From contig NC_069127.1 of NCBI RefSeq assembly GCF_026914265.1, positions 23,388,637 to 23,452,636 on the forward strand: a DNA stretch of 64,000 nt, given 5' to 3'. The stretch is from Mya arenaria. Its lineage: Eukaryota; Mollusca; Bivalvia; Myida; Myidae. Each line of letters starts with the position of its first letter. Position 1 is the stretch's first letter. The notes under the pieces were generated by a model, which did not search any database, had not been told where the DNA came from, and was given only the letters and a program-made list of their open reading frames with translations. A program made the position numbers and the translations under genes. This document shows, piece by piece, positions 27,430-39,900 of this stretch.

Positions 27430-30400
27430 TCTGTTTTAAACAACTCTCTTAACGGCTTGCCGTTCCAAAAAAGTATGTACATTATAAATCGTATGGGTCG
27501 ACCCTAAAGCTTTGCACACATTTTATTTCTTATAGTTATTGGAGATGTGTTGTGTAAGAAGCCATATACGGTAATTTATTCGAATTTGGCATCGGACTAT
27601 TTCTTTCCAATCGATAAACATAAAAAGCATCGTGATTATACCAGGAAGCATTATGGTGTAGATTGCTATTTATTTGCTGGTGCGTAAGATTGATCTCTAC
27701 TGTGCTATTTGAGTACCTAAATCAGAACACTTTCGGCACTATTTGTGAAATAATTTTATTTAAGACTTGCACCAAAACTACAAAATTTTCCATCAGCATA
27801 CTAGGAACTCGACTATACATAATATATATATATATATATACATATCCATATATACATATTCATACGCAGCCAGTAATTATGTTAATATACAAACGACTGT
27901 AAAAGAATGCTTAACAGTTAAATATCGATATGTTGGGGGGGGGGGGGGTTCTATTAGAATTCAAAAGAAATTGGTGAGCTGTATTGATAGAATGCAAGGA
28001 AATTGAAATTTTCAAAAATATTCATTTTGATACTTAAATGCTACCAACTGACTTATGTACACTATTTTGAATTGCGCTCCAGTTGGAAAAGGTCGACGTC
28101 ATTTATTCAATGGTATATGACGTTAAATTTGTCGGCCATTTCTTTAATCTGATGTATATAGCCGATTGTTATTCGAAGGTATAACTCATCTGTTATCAAA
28201 TAATTTTCTGAATATTATAAATACTTATTAGAATGTAAATATATAGAGAGATAGCATTTGTTGTTTGTGTTTGAGAATTTGCAAGCTTTCCTTTCTGCGT
28301 TTATACAGAACACAAGAAAAAATGAATGGCGTATATTTCCTTATATTTAAAGATGCACTATGATACTTCAAAATAAGATTTACTAAAATAAATACAATTG
28401 TTTTAAAATACCAAAAAAGGATGAATTAAGTTAAAAATAATAGTACTTATGAAGGATACCGTTTTTTATTTTAAAGAAAGGTGCAGAAAACATCGTAATT
28501 CTACCTTATGAGAAGATAGAAGATCACAGTAAATCTTTAGTATTCATCAATCATTTAGTATTTGTGCGATATCAGCTATTAAATTCACGGTTACAAACTT
28601 GTTATCAATAACTAATAATTTTCCTAAATGCATTATTTAGTAAGAAGTTGAAGGTTTATTGCTCAACATTTATGTTTGTTATACAGGTGTATGTATTGAT
28701 TTTGAGTAAGGGTGTCACTTAAGTGTTATCAATATGACGCACATAAAGTTAATGAAATGAAATTAAATTATTAACCGAACACTGCGCGCTTGTGTGGACG
28801 GCACACTCTAGCTTTAAATCTCATATAAGTTTTTCCAAACAAATATATTTTTTACATAATTGATAAACTGTTATTGGTCTAATATAGCTTAACGTTCATA
28901 TTGTTTTGAGACAAAATAAACGGGTTGTTATCAACTTCCAATTCCAAAAAGAAACAAAAGAGAAAACTTTTCACTTCAGAATAACCAACGTTACTTCGTA
29001 ATTCATCACCATTAAAGAATCAAACTATCACGCTGAGACTCTTTCATATGTATATTGTTCATTTAAATGAACATGTGCATGGACATTTGAAAAACTCTTG
29101 CAATGTTAGAGTACTGTAGGTTGTTTGTATCTCGTGTATCATTTCAAGCTTATTTCAATTCACATTGGAACGAGCTTTTCTCGTTAAAAAATATTTCAGG
29201 ACATATACACTACATAATATTACACAGTTTCTGGTTTTTCTATAAAATGAAAAAAGCTACATTCAATGACATTCCAATATGCGCGGTTTAACTTGTTTCC
29301 AAAATGATTTTCGATTCGTGCACTCATTAGAAATGACTATAAATTATGTCATTTTTTTTTTTGTTTTACATAAAGCAGTCGAATGAGTTGATGTCAATAC
29401 GAATTCGAAGGAAACTAGATAACAGATCATTTGGTGTATGCTTGAAAACGTACATCGAAACCTTGCATAGTTTTCTTGCGTTTCTTGTTGTTTCGTTTGC
29501 ATTTGATCCTTAAACCTTAAACTGGATCTAACGCTCCTGGGCCTGTCCATGCAATGTCCATGGTTTCATTTGAATATATTCAATATTATATTCGTTGTGA
29601 TTACAATTACATAAACACATGACATGTAAATATTAGGTAGAGTTATTGCGAGAGGGCATTTCACATATAGAATATATCAAATGACATGAAATAAATTTAT
29701 AAAACATTTATGCTTTGCATTTGTATATACTTCAGAAAAACGTTATTTAAAGACATGTTTGCAGTAAATGTTTATTGTTTTAAACCTGATTACCAATGTT
29801 AATGGTTGCTTTTAGTGTTTCAAGCTTCTTTTCCTTTAATTGAAATCATTTCACGTATTTGCCTGTCACAAATCAGAGGACAGAAAAATATATTAATCTC
29901 TTATATATTCATGTCAGTGTTATTCTTATTGTAGATATTTCAAAGTAATACATCTGATAAATGTTTGCAAAACTCAGACATAAACTAACTATCGATTAAG
30001 AGTTAGCCTAAAGATAAATAGCCCATCCTGGAATAGTTTCATTCGAAGCTCTACTGCCATTTTCTACGAAAACAGCATCGGATGTATATGGACGGTGTAA
30101 AATGTTCGAAATCGGTACACTTTAACTACGCTGTAAGTAAATCGCTTGTTAGATTTTATTTAGCAGTTAAACTTGATGACTTAAATCTTTGGAATCTTAA
30201 TTATGTTTTGTAATAATACACTTCACTGGCAATCAATTTAAACTTAGATCTTCAAAACATAGGTTAAAACACTACGTATAATTAGTAATATAATTCAAAT
30301 TTTACGAACTGCTTCTCCTGATGAACCGGCAAACATTTGAGTTGTTTTTCGTTGAAAATGGCCGACGAGCTCCAAATGGGAATATTTTTAGGTACTTAGG

Positions 30401-30575
30401 CATTTAGTTACAACGTACCTCAACGCATACAACATATGTTTAAGCATGTCGTAACTAATAATCGTCATCGTCAGCTAACCAACAAATCGAAAAAGCCTTT
30501 CGAAATCTGAGCACGGTATATAATATAAAACAATTTAGTGTTTAAAGTATCATAATCCTGAACAAATATCTGTTT
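27430..30575. repeat. Start of the second segmental copy
   Basis: Bases 27430-27700 match 6520-6830, and 27820-30130 match 12420-14630 in order. It contains a (TA)n tract at about 27820-27842 and a run of G at about 27937-27948. Bases 30160-30575 have no counterpart that I noticed and no gene. Confidence 0.65.
28345..28720 (+). repeat. Dispersed ~380-bp repeat, copy
   Basis: The blocks and order are the same as at 12950-13330. Here the whole flank is also duplicated, so this copy was carried along by the segmental duplication. Confidence 0.6.
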
Positions 30576-30579
30576 CTAG

Positions 30580-30827
30580 ATTGTCCCTCTTCATTTGGCG
30601 ACACCTATACCCGGCGAGTAAGCCAGATCATGTGGACGGATATCATTATCCTAGATATAAGCCCAACGCCCCTGGATAATTGCTTCAACCAGTGTAGCGC
30701 TAGTCCCTCTTGTACTGGGGTCAGTTGAAGAGAGTCCACGCAACGATGCAGGCTGAAACAGGAAGTTCCGTCCTCCTACTATATTGAGCCGTCCGCCTGG
30801 GAGTGGTACACCCGAAACTGTGAATAA
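30580..30827 (+). pseudogene. Inverted, broken PAN terminal exon
   Basis: After the acceptor CTGTTTCTAG the frame reads DCPSSFGDTYTRR, then NCFNQCSASPSC, and ends EWYTRNCE with TAA. The length is the same 248 bases as the minus-strand copies. An in-frame TGA at 30726-30728 stands where the others have Trp (GVNW). It is the only copy on the plus strand, so it was inverted. No partner exons are seen upstream. Confidence 0.75.
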
Positions 30828-30829
30828 TA

Positions 30830-32079
30830 GGTTCATAGACTTTGTCACACGGGTGTATTCATGTGTATCGTCATCTATATATTGCATTTTAGGCTATTGT
30901 GTCGCACTCATATTGAGAAAGATTTTATATAAAAATAAAATTATCTATATTAGATAGTTGTGCATACTGAATATTTGTAAATTTTGTATATTGTTTAACA
31001 TGTATATTGGTCGTTACGGTCTAATTAAGACAATTGAAGGAACAAGACTAAAGTGCGTTTAAGATCTTTTGGAATATTATAATACATTTACACATCGGAA
31101 TATTCATCGGAATCGAAAAATGGAAATAGACGTCATTATGGTACAATATAAATTTGGTGACCAAATATGGAAAATATGGGGTTATAATAAAAATGCCTTT
31201 GCCTTCATATATGTCTATGCGTTTCATTTGTACGAGATGTTACAGGAATTTAATATTAGGAGAGAAATGTGAGAAAATCCAATAACTTATTGATGTTTTA
31301 CAAGACTAGGGTTTGAATAGCGGAAATATTAGAAATACATCCTAATGAGTATGTATTTTGAGCTTTAAAGACTATGATTCTGTATGAATGGATATAGAAC
31401 AGATTAACCATTTGGTACAGTAGCTCACGTTATGGCTCTATAGAATAAAGGACCCTTTCCGGACACTGGAGGAACGTTCAAAACGGAAAGGACCTGCAAA
31501 ATGTGCCTTATTCATTTCACTTTTTGGTTATAATAATTATAAAAAACACATCCTTTATGAAATTTTCTAAATTGTCAACAGTATTAGTTCAATTTTCTGT
31601 AGAAGTGTATATTTTAGTCAACTGGAATTGCACCTGCTTACGCCTCAGTCCAAACACACCTTCGTTGGCTGACTGGCCGGTCCTTATAATGTCATATGGC
31701 CCTCAGTGGTGTGTTATATTTCTCAAAATACATCATAACTTGTCACCACTATTGTGTTATTCTCTAATAATTGTCTTTTGGGTCGTGTGCACAACAAAAA
31801 CTGTTATGTAATGTTTTGTTTTGTTATAATCATCAAGTACACTTTATAAATAAATTCCGTATTATCTAAATAGACTAGATAGACATCACATACCATTAGG
31901 CCTCAATTGCATTTGTTTGAAATGCGTTTGTTTTGCATTATGCTGTTAGAATTAAGAATTGTTTTGCAGTTTAGTTTATAGCTACTTCTACGTTGGGTTG
32001 TAACGGCTTCAAACGTAGTCTTACAAATTAAAACAATACCTTCCAGTCTAAGTTATCCGATTTGGTTGGCATAATTGCT
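30830..32079. other. Gene-free stretch
   Basis: The open frames here (for example near 31503-31811) show no domain motifs or splice logic. The stretch lies where the front part of the inverted esterase copy would be expected, but I see no trace of the esterase N-terminus. Confidence 0.4.
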
Positions 32080-32886
32080 TACACAACATTCGTGATTAGT
32101 GAGCTTCCGATCGAAGTAGTTAGGCCTATCACTCATCAATACATAGACTGGATGGATCCGTGTAATTACGAAAATATACCGTTTTCACGGCGATTGTCAG
32201 ATTGGTGTTCAAGCTGTGGAAATATCCCTTTTTCATACAGGAGGTTCCGGCCAGGACGGAAAATCATACATGTTCCTTTTCCTCCCTTCCCCAACCAACC
32301 GGTTCCCGACAACTCCCAGCTGGCTGTCGGGAGCTGACCATGGTGATGAGATGGCCTTTGCTGCAGTTTCAGCCTTGGATTAATCAGTTGGAATTAGACC
32401 TATCGAGTAATATGATGAGATACTGGTGCCATAACTGGGTAAGACCATGACATGTGTTGATAATGGTGTAGCTTATATAAGTTGACACGAAATTAATCCA
32501 TATCCTTATATGTACTAGCGCAGCTGGCATAACTGCACAACAACTGCCAGGATCCTTTATTCTGGCCGGAGTACACACTTTTAAAACAAGAGTGCATGTC
32601 CGTTGACAAGACCATGGACAATGACTCGGTGAAACCATACTTTTATGCAGATACGGTCGAGTTCTGGACGAAGGTGTATCCAACTACCATAAAGGCACAA
32701 GAAGGTGACCTAACTTGTTCTTCCACCGACGGTCCAGTTAACGGTGTTGGGACCAGAACCGGACACGCGATGTTTGCTCTTATCTTGTTGTTTGTTTATT
32801 GTCTGTATAAGAAACTCTTGAAAAAAGGAAGACTTAAGACTATATTACGGAACCTTAACAGTATTACATTGTTCGTTACTGTCTGA
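32080..32886 (+). pseudogene. Broken 5'-truncated carboxylesterase copy
   Basis: It begins inside the catalytic domain (TFVISELPIEVVRPITHQY against TFVIGEVPIEVVPLIAHEY of the intact gene), then shifts frame more than once before the histidine region. LELDLSSNMMRYW is again readable and the donor CTGG|GTAAGACC at 32438/32439 is kept. The last exon (about 32540-32886) is open: DPLFWPEYTLLKQECMS, then GPVNGVG and GHAMFALILLFVY. The ancestral stop is lost, so the frame runs about 27 residues further. The Ser nucleophile part is absent, so no active enzyme is possible. Confidence 0.82.
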
Positions 32887-32889
32887 GAA

Positions 32890-34250
32890 TAATCTAAATC
32901 AAACAGAGACTATTTTTTTCACACTTTGGATGTTTATTGTGATATTAAAATAGCTTTATTCTATAATGTATTCAATATCACAATATATGAAAGTGATTAA
33001 GCGCAATGTTTCACCCCCGTATACAACATCATTTTCGTATTACGTTGTAATGTAATATTCTTTAATAATAGACATTAACAGGTCCAGGGGGAAGGTCGGT
33101 CCAGCCTTATAGCATTGCCCAAGCGAACTGTATATGTCAATAAAGCAGTCAAGTTTTGATTATATTTTATACACACCGCTATCCTGTCATTAAATCGATA
33201 TCGCATCTAGCCTCTCTAAGACTTTTTATATTTGATTGATCATTATATTCAAAATACATACTGATATATTGATTACGTTAATACACCAATGTCACAAACA
33301 ACTAAACTCAAAAAACAATGCTCTCAAAAATACCAGTATTAAAGTTACACTCAATATATATTCCAGTGCTTATCATGTTTAGTGCTTGAATCTACTGCAG
33401 GTAATTTGATACTCAGAAATTGTCGTTCGAAAAATCGCAAAAATAGCTTTATCATGCTGCCTTAGCTCCCGGTGATTTAAATGGCAAGGTACAGTCTATA
33501 ATGTGTAGTTTGAGTGATTGTTAGTACATATAAAAATCGCTCAGTTGGTAGTGCTTCTAGATAATAATCCACTGGTCACCTAAATTTCGCAATCCTTTTG
33601 CACAGGTAAAATGCTATTTTATAAAACCATTTGCATTAGAATGAACTGTTAGAATAGTCGGTCCTATACGGATTCACTGCAAATAGACATATTCTGGTAT
33701 TTGTGCAAATATGCATATACAAACTAGTTTCCAAAAGGTATCTAGACTAATATGACCTCTGTTTCAAAAGAAAACATTTATAACGTATTTGCATACTTTT
33801 GAGAACGCAACAACTAACAGGTTGTTCTTCCTTTGAAAATAAATCAACATTGAAAAACTATTACTAGCAATATTTTGTTGTGTTTCTTTTAAATATTATA
33901 TAAATAAATAGTAAATAAATAATCACATGTACTTAAGAAAGGAACTAATAAAACACCATAACTGTCTGCCTTTAGAAGCGGAACTTTTCGTCAAACATGT
34001 GTTCCCTCGATCTAATAAATGACATTGTGAAGACAATTCAACGATAATGTACACTCATATAGGAACAAATAATAAACTATAAAATACAGAGACAAGCCTA
34101 ATTCACAAAATGTTAATATTGAACTTGTTTAAAGACACCAGTGTAAAGGCCTATCAAACCGAAACAAACAACCTCTAGAAAACAGAAAAAACTAATACAG
34201 TATCAACACTTTTAGCATAATCATCGATAGCTTTTTTATTAAACACCAAG
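32890..34250. other. Non-coding stretch between esterase pseudogene and PAN exon
   Basis: Bases 32823-32980 match 14755-14905 and 33870-34080 match 14915-15100. Bases about 33000-33860 are additional in this copy. No gene is seen. Confidence 0.5.
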
Positions 34251-34252
34251 TG

Positions 34253-34500
34253 TTAAAAACAGTTTCGAGTGTACCAATCCCAAACAGTAGAGTCCATGTA
34301 GTATGAGTCTGATACTTCCTGTTTCAGTTTACACCTTTGGCCGGATGCGTTCCAGTTCACGCCCATACATGCGGGGTCTGAGCTGCATTGGTCAAAACAG
34401 TTATCCAGTGTTGTAGGGAGTATGTCGAGCAAAATGATGTTAGTCCACATGATCTTGTCTGCTCGTCGTGTATAGGTGTTGCCAAAGGACGAGGGACAGT
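34253..34500 (-). CDS. Spare terminal PAN/apple-domain exon, intact
   Basis: Acceptor TCTATTATACTAG, then DCPSSFGNTYTRRADKIMW, NCFDQCSSDPACMG and WDWYTRNCF with TAA. The phase and length (248 bases) equal those of the last exon of the intact gene (36919-37166), and AATAAA (minus strand, 34235-34240) follows the stop by about 12 bases. It lies downstream of that exon in the same transcription direction with no signal or Thr-rich exon of its own. It may therefore be an alternative last exon of the same gene, or a dead spare. Confidence 0.65.
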
Positions 34501-34504
34501 CTAG

Positions 34505-36690
34505 TATAATAGAAAAAAACATTCTTTAATACCCTTGCAATACAACATTGCGTAAATCCGGAAAGAAGGGCGCATAGTCCGGTGACGAAGCCAGATGGAG
34601 GCATTTCAAACTGACGACAACGTATCGTACCAAAGATCTCATACAAACGATTTATCCCTTTTCCGTACCTGTCGGTACCACAAAACAAGAAACATACATC
34701 TACCCACCACGAACCGCCTTCGAGAGAAGAAAGTACTGGAAATGGACGACCGGGAAGTTAGAAGTGTATGATGAAGCGAATCGAAAAATGGTTGTTAAGT
34801 ACAAACTATTTTCATGGTTTAAATTACTGTATGGGAGGATTTTGGTAAATTCTCATTTTCAAAATGTAGAAAAAAGGCATATTTACGTTTGAGTGCATCA
34901 ATATAAGATTCCGACAATGAATAACAATCACGGTAAACACAGTTGAACAGTGTTCCTATCTTTTCCAGTATCGTTTTACGACTTAATGTTGAAGTCTCAC
35001 ATAGGTTAAACATTTCTATCACATTGAAACCTTTGAATACGCTTAAGATGTTACCAATCACAATGTTGGGGATGGAAATGGAAGGATAGGCAACGACAAC
35101 CTAAGTGAGAAAATCCGCGACGGGCTTAAAAATGTTTACATGAGGGATCCACATCAGCGATGAAATTACAATGCCATATAATTGTATACAAATGATTAAA
35201 TAATATAATCGAAATAAACATTGAAAAGAAAGAGCAAACAAACCAACTACTTCAAAAATTAAATGTTAAATGTCACACATATATTACATCATTAACATTT
35301 CTTTGTAAGGCAAAATCATTTTAAGCGAAGAAAAAACGAGTTGAAATTGTGCGATCTAGAAAGAAAAAGCAAACACGTTTTCACATTTGAAAAAAAGACT
35401 CAAGGCAGATTGTATTCAGAATGAAAACTCATTTCAACGATTGACTGGGTAATCTTTCCGATATTTTAAAGATCATCAACTTCTTAAAGTAAATAACAAT
35501 TCATGATAAACAAATTCTAAATCCTTAAGTTAAGCATAGCTTTCCGGTGATATCTCTTCTTTTGTTTCATACACACTGATCAATGACTGTAATTGTACTA
35601 ACAAACAATATAAATGAACCGTATCAAGAAAATTAAACGGAAATTGTTTCGCTTAACAAATTCGCGAAGCTCATTTTGGCACAGTATGAGAAGGTCAATA
35701 TTGCATTTGCTCCAATTGCATAAATTCTAGTAATTGAATTTCTTTGTTATTGTGTTTTTCATTCGTTATGGAAGGAAACTAGAATGTCATTTGAAATGGC
35801 ATTCATCACAGGCTTATTATTGATCGATGCTACACAATTTCATTTGTGCAGTAACAATCTTTGCAGGCATGTTTGCTGGTAGCATGGCTTTGCCTTATGC
35901 ATTATTATAAAGAAATATGGTCTGCCAATTATTAATTCATTTACAATCTGTAACCAACAGATTATTTCGATTATATTTCAGTCGGATTTTAAACAAAATT
36001 TGGCGGTCATTTTCTGCTAACCATTTATTCCAAATAATGTATGCCACAATTATATGGGAACATTTTGTATTTTGTTTATCCAATATTGATATTACATCAT
36101 TGTTGAACCCATATTCTTATGATTACGACATGCAAGAATTTAGATCTTATGAGTTTCCTTAGTAACAAAGATGGTATTGCATATAAACGGCATTAACTTG
36201 CTTGCATTAACATAATTGGATGTATACTTATTTGCTCCTGCACCTACAACTCGAACTATTGTACTTATTGATAAGCGCTACAGCAAGAATGTATAATTTC
36301 AATGACGAAGCCTCTGGGTAAAGTTACTGTTATGTGATTTGTTGAATAAAGAGCAACGTTTAAACATTTCCGTATGTTTAGGTGAATAGCGATGTACTTT
36401 ATAAACACGATATTTAAAGCACGGTTAGGCAACTCTCTCTTTTTACCATTCCGACACAAGAGTTAATATACTTAGTATTAGGAAAATAACTTAACAGAAT
36501 GATTCACATTTTGAAACACAAGGTGTTTGCATTTGGACTCTAGGGTCAACGATAATAAGGTTATACAATATTTACAAGGTCTTTGTTAAATGTTTGACTA
36601 CCGGGATGGTCCCTATAGTTTTCATTGATTTATTTTAGTTTCCTTTAAGCTCGAATACTTGCTGTTTTAAAGAAAGGAACGCCATAACTA
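34505..36690. other. Duplicated flank of the spare PAN exon
   Basis: Bases 34505-35530 follow 15500-16530 and 37170-38110 in order, including the CGACCGGGAAGTTAGAAGTG block. Bases 35530-36690 have no counterpart that I noticed and no supportable gene. Confidence 0.5.
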
Positions 36691-36897
36691 AGACAATTCA
36701 ACGATTATGTGCACTCACGCGGGAACCAATAATACACTTGAAAATACAGAGACAAGCCTATTCCACATAATGTTAACATTGATCTTGTTTAAAGACACCA
36801 GGGTCAAGGCCTATCAGCCCGAGACAAACAATGTCTCAAGAAAACAGATAAACTATTACAGTATCAACACTATTAGTATTATCATTGAAAGCATATA

Positions 36898-36903
36898 TTT
36901 ATT
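36898..36903 (-). promoter_or_regulatory. Poly(A) signal of the intact PAN gene
   Basis: AATAAA on the minus strand about 15 bases after the TAA stop. The spare exon at 34253 has one in the same relative place, which implies very short 3' untranslated regions. Confidence 0.5.
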
Positions 36904-36918
36904 ATTAAACACCAAGTG

Positions 36919-39900
36919 TTAAAAACAGTTTCGAGTGTACCAATCCCAGTCAGTGGAATCAATGAAGTAGGAGTTTGATATTTCCTGTTTCAGTGCACAC
37001 CATTGGCCGGACGCCTTCCAGTTCACGCCCATACAAGTGAGATCTGAGCTGCATTGGTCAAAACAGTTTTCCAGTGTTGTAGGGAGTATGTCGAGGATAA
37101 TGACGTTAGTCCACATGATCTTGTCCGCTCGTCGAGTATAGGTGTTGCCATAAGCCGAGGGACAGTCTAGTATAAGAGAAAAACATTGTTTTATACCTTA
37201 GCAATACAACATTGTGTAAATCCGTCAAGGAGAAGAGCGCATAGTCCTATGACGAGGCTAAATAGAGGCTTTTCAAACCAATTACAACGTATCGTACGCA
37301 GGATCTTATTCACACGATTGATCCATTTGTATGTACCCGTTTGTACCACAAAACAAGAACCATACATTTACCCACCACGAACCGCCTTCGAGAGAAGAAA
37401 TTATGGGAAATGGACGACCGGGAAGTTAGAAGTGTATGATGAAGCTCATCGAAAACTGGTTGTAAATTAAAGCATATTGTTAAAAAATGTAAGTTCGTGG
37501 AAACTATTTTCATTGTTGAAATTATTACATGGCATCGATAAGGTAAATACAAACGCGAGTGCTCATTTTCAATTTTTAAAACAAAAATGGTATATTAACG
37601 TATGAAAGCATCAACAGTAGATTCCGACCACGTATAAAAAACACGGAAGACACAGTTGAAGACTGTTCCTATCTTCTTCTTTTTTATCGTTTTATGACTA
37701 AATGTTGAGTTCTCACATAGGGTAAACACTTTTTTTCACATAGAGTCCGTTGAATACGCTTAAGATGGTACCCATCACAAAGGTGGGAGGTATGGGAAAC
37801 TGGGTGCGAAAATCCGGGACAGGCTTGAAAAACGTTGACATGAAGAATCAAAATCAGCGACGCGGTAACAACGCCAAATAATTGTAAATAATAAGCAAAT
37901 AATTTAATCGAAATAAACATAGGAAAAACACACACAAACAAACTAACTAGTTAAGTAAGTAAATATTAAATGCCATACATCTAGAACATCCTTAAAATTT
38001 CTTTTTAATGCAAAATCATTTAAGCGAAAAAAAGATTCAAAATTGTGAGATCTAGAAAGAAAAGCAAACACGTTTTCACTTCAAAAAAAAACTCAATGCA
38101 GATTATATTCAGAATGAATACATGAGTTAGTATGGCAGTAGTAATGGACCTATTTTAATATTTTCTCCAAAATTTACTGATGAGTTTGTGTTTAGTAGTA
38201 AACGCCTACATAACGCTGATTATGTAGATAATTGCGTTTTAATTTACAATAATTTCCTATTAATCTTCATTATGCTCCCCAAAGGGAGTAAATAGAGTTT
38301 TCGCTTTGTCCGTTCGTCCGTCCGTCTATCCATCCTTCCGACCGCCCGTCACAACTTTATCGGAGATTAACTAAACAACCACTGATATAATTGAAATAAA
38401 ACTTGGTATATAGATTGATGACAATAAGAGGAAGTGCAGTGTGCATACGAGCCAAAATCATATCATGTACTGTGAAATCATTAATGTTCGTGGGCATGAA
38501 ATTTCGTGGTTTGCCGAAAAAAAATACAATTTCGTGGGTACTTGAATTCGTGGATTTTCATTTTTGAAAAAATAATAATCGAAGATGCGATCGTCCTAGA
38601 TCGTCTGCATAATATCCACGCGCTGGCCCGTGATTTCCGTCTTCTACGTCATTGGTTTATGACACTCGCTAATGTGGTACGACATGCCAATTAGTGCATA
38701 TACCCATGTCACTTATCGATTTAATTGGGAATAAAGGTAATAAAAGAAGATGTACCCTGATCATAAATGCAGCGGAAGCCATTGAATGCCAATTAAGAAT
38801 TTTGTAAATTGTGAAAACACCGAAAAGGTGCGTATATTGTCACGTTCGGTGCATAGTAACCTTCAATGTACTAGTAATCGATTAATTATTTCATTAAATA
38901 AAAAAAATCGAGTACAGACACTCATCACGCACATCTTGTAAACTTGGAGATTTTCATTAACAGCACACGTTTAAACACGTGCTTATAACTGTCATTTGCT
39001 GCATAAAACACATTTAATTGATTTGGTTCATTATTTGTTAAAGGCAGTTATAATATATTAACAGAATAATAATCGTAAGTTATACAGTGAGACAGGTTTT
39101 AACATTGTATACTGCGACCTCTGTAAATCATATACTAGAGTATGTAGGTAACAAGACAATTGAAAAAGTGAATAAAGGGTTTATATTTCGTGGGATCTTG
39201 AATTCGTGGATCACCCAACCCACGAAAACCACGAACATTAATGCCCCACGAACATTAATGATTTCACAGTATATTTATTCTCTCCTTTTTCTCATTTTTT
39301 TTCATAATCGATGCTTGTCTGGGTCCTATCTTGAAAAGTCCTGAAGAGATTCAAATGGAACTTGAAATATAGATAGATGACGAGGAGAGGGAGTGTAAAG
39401 CACAAAAAAAAACATTTACCAGTCCAACATTCCTCTTTTGGTATTTTCCCTTTACCTGTTTGGAAAATGGTTCTTGTCCAGGCCAATTCATGGAAATAGT
39501 TAAGGGATTAAAATAAAATTGAAGCATTTAAAGATAGCAATACAATACTCAAGAACCTGTATATTTTTCAGTTATCTCTCCCTTTCCTTAACTTTTTTTA
39601 ACTTTCTTTATTTTTTCGATAGTGGGTGTTTGTCAAAGCCATCGCTTGGAAAGTATTAAAATTGTTGAAAAGAAACTTGAAATATTGATATATAGCAATA
39701 AGATGAAGTGCAGTACCGAATATTCCTACCTTGCATTTTTTTAGTTATCTTCCCTTAACCTGATATTATTCCATAGTGGGTGCTTGTTTAGGCCATATAT
39801 TGTTATATAGACGGATGACAATGACGTCATAAAATGTTTAAAGATCCATATTTACGCAACGTTCCTCTTTTACTGATATTTGTGCTTTTATCAATTGCTA

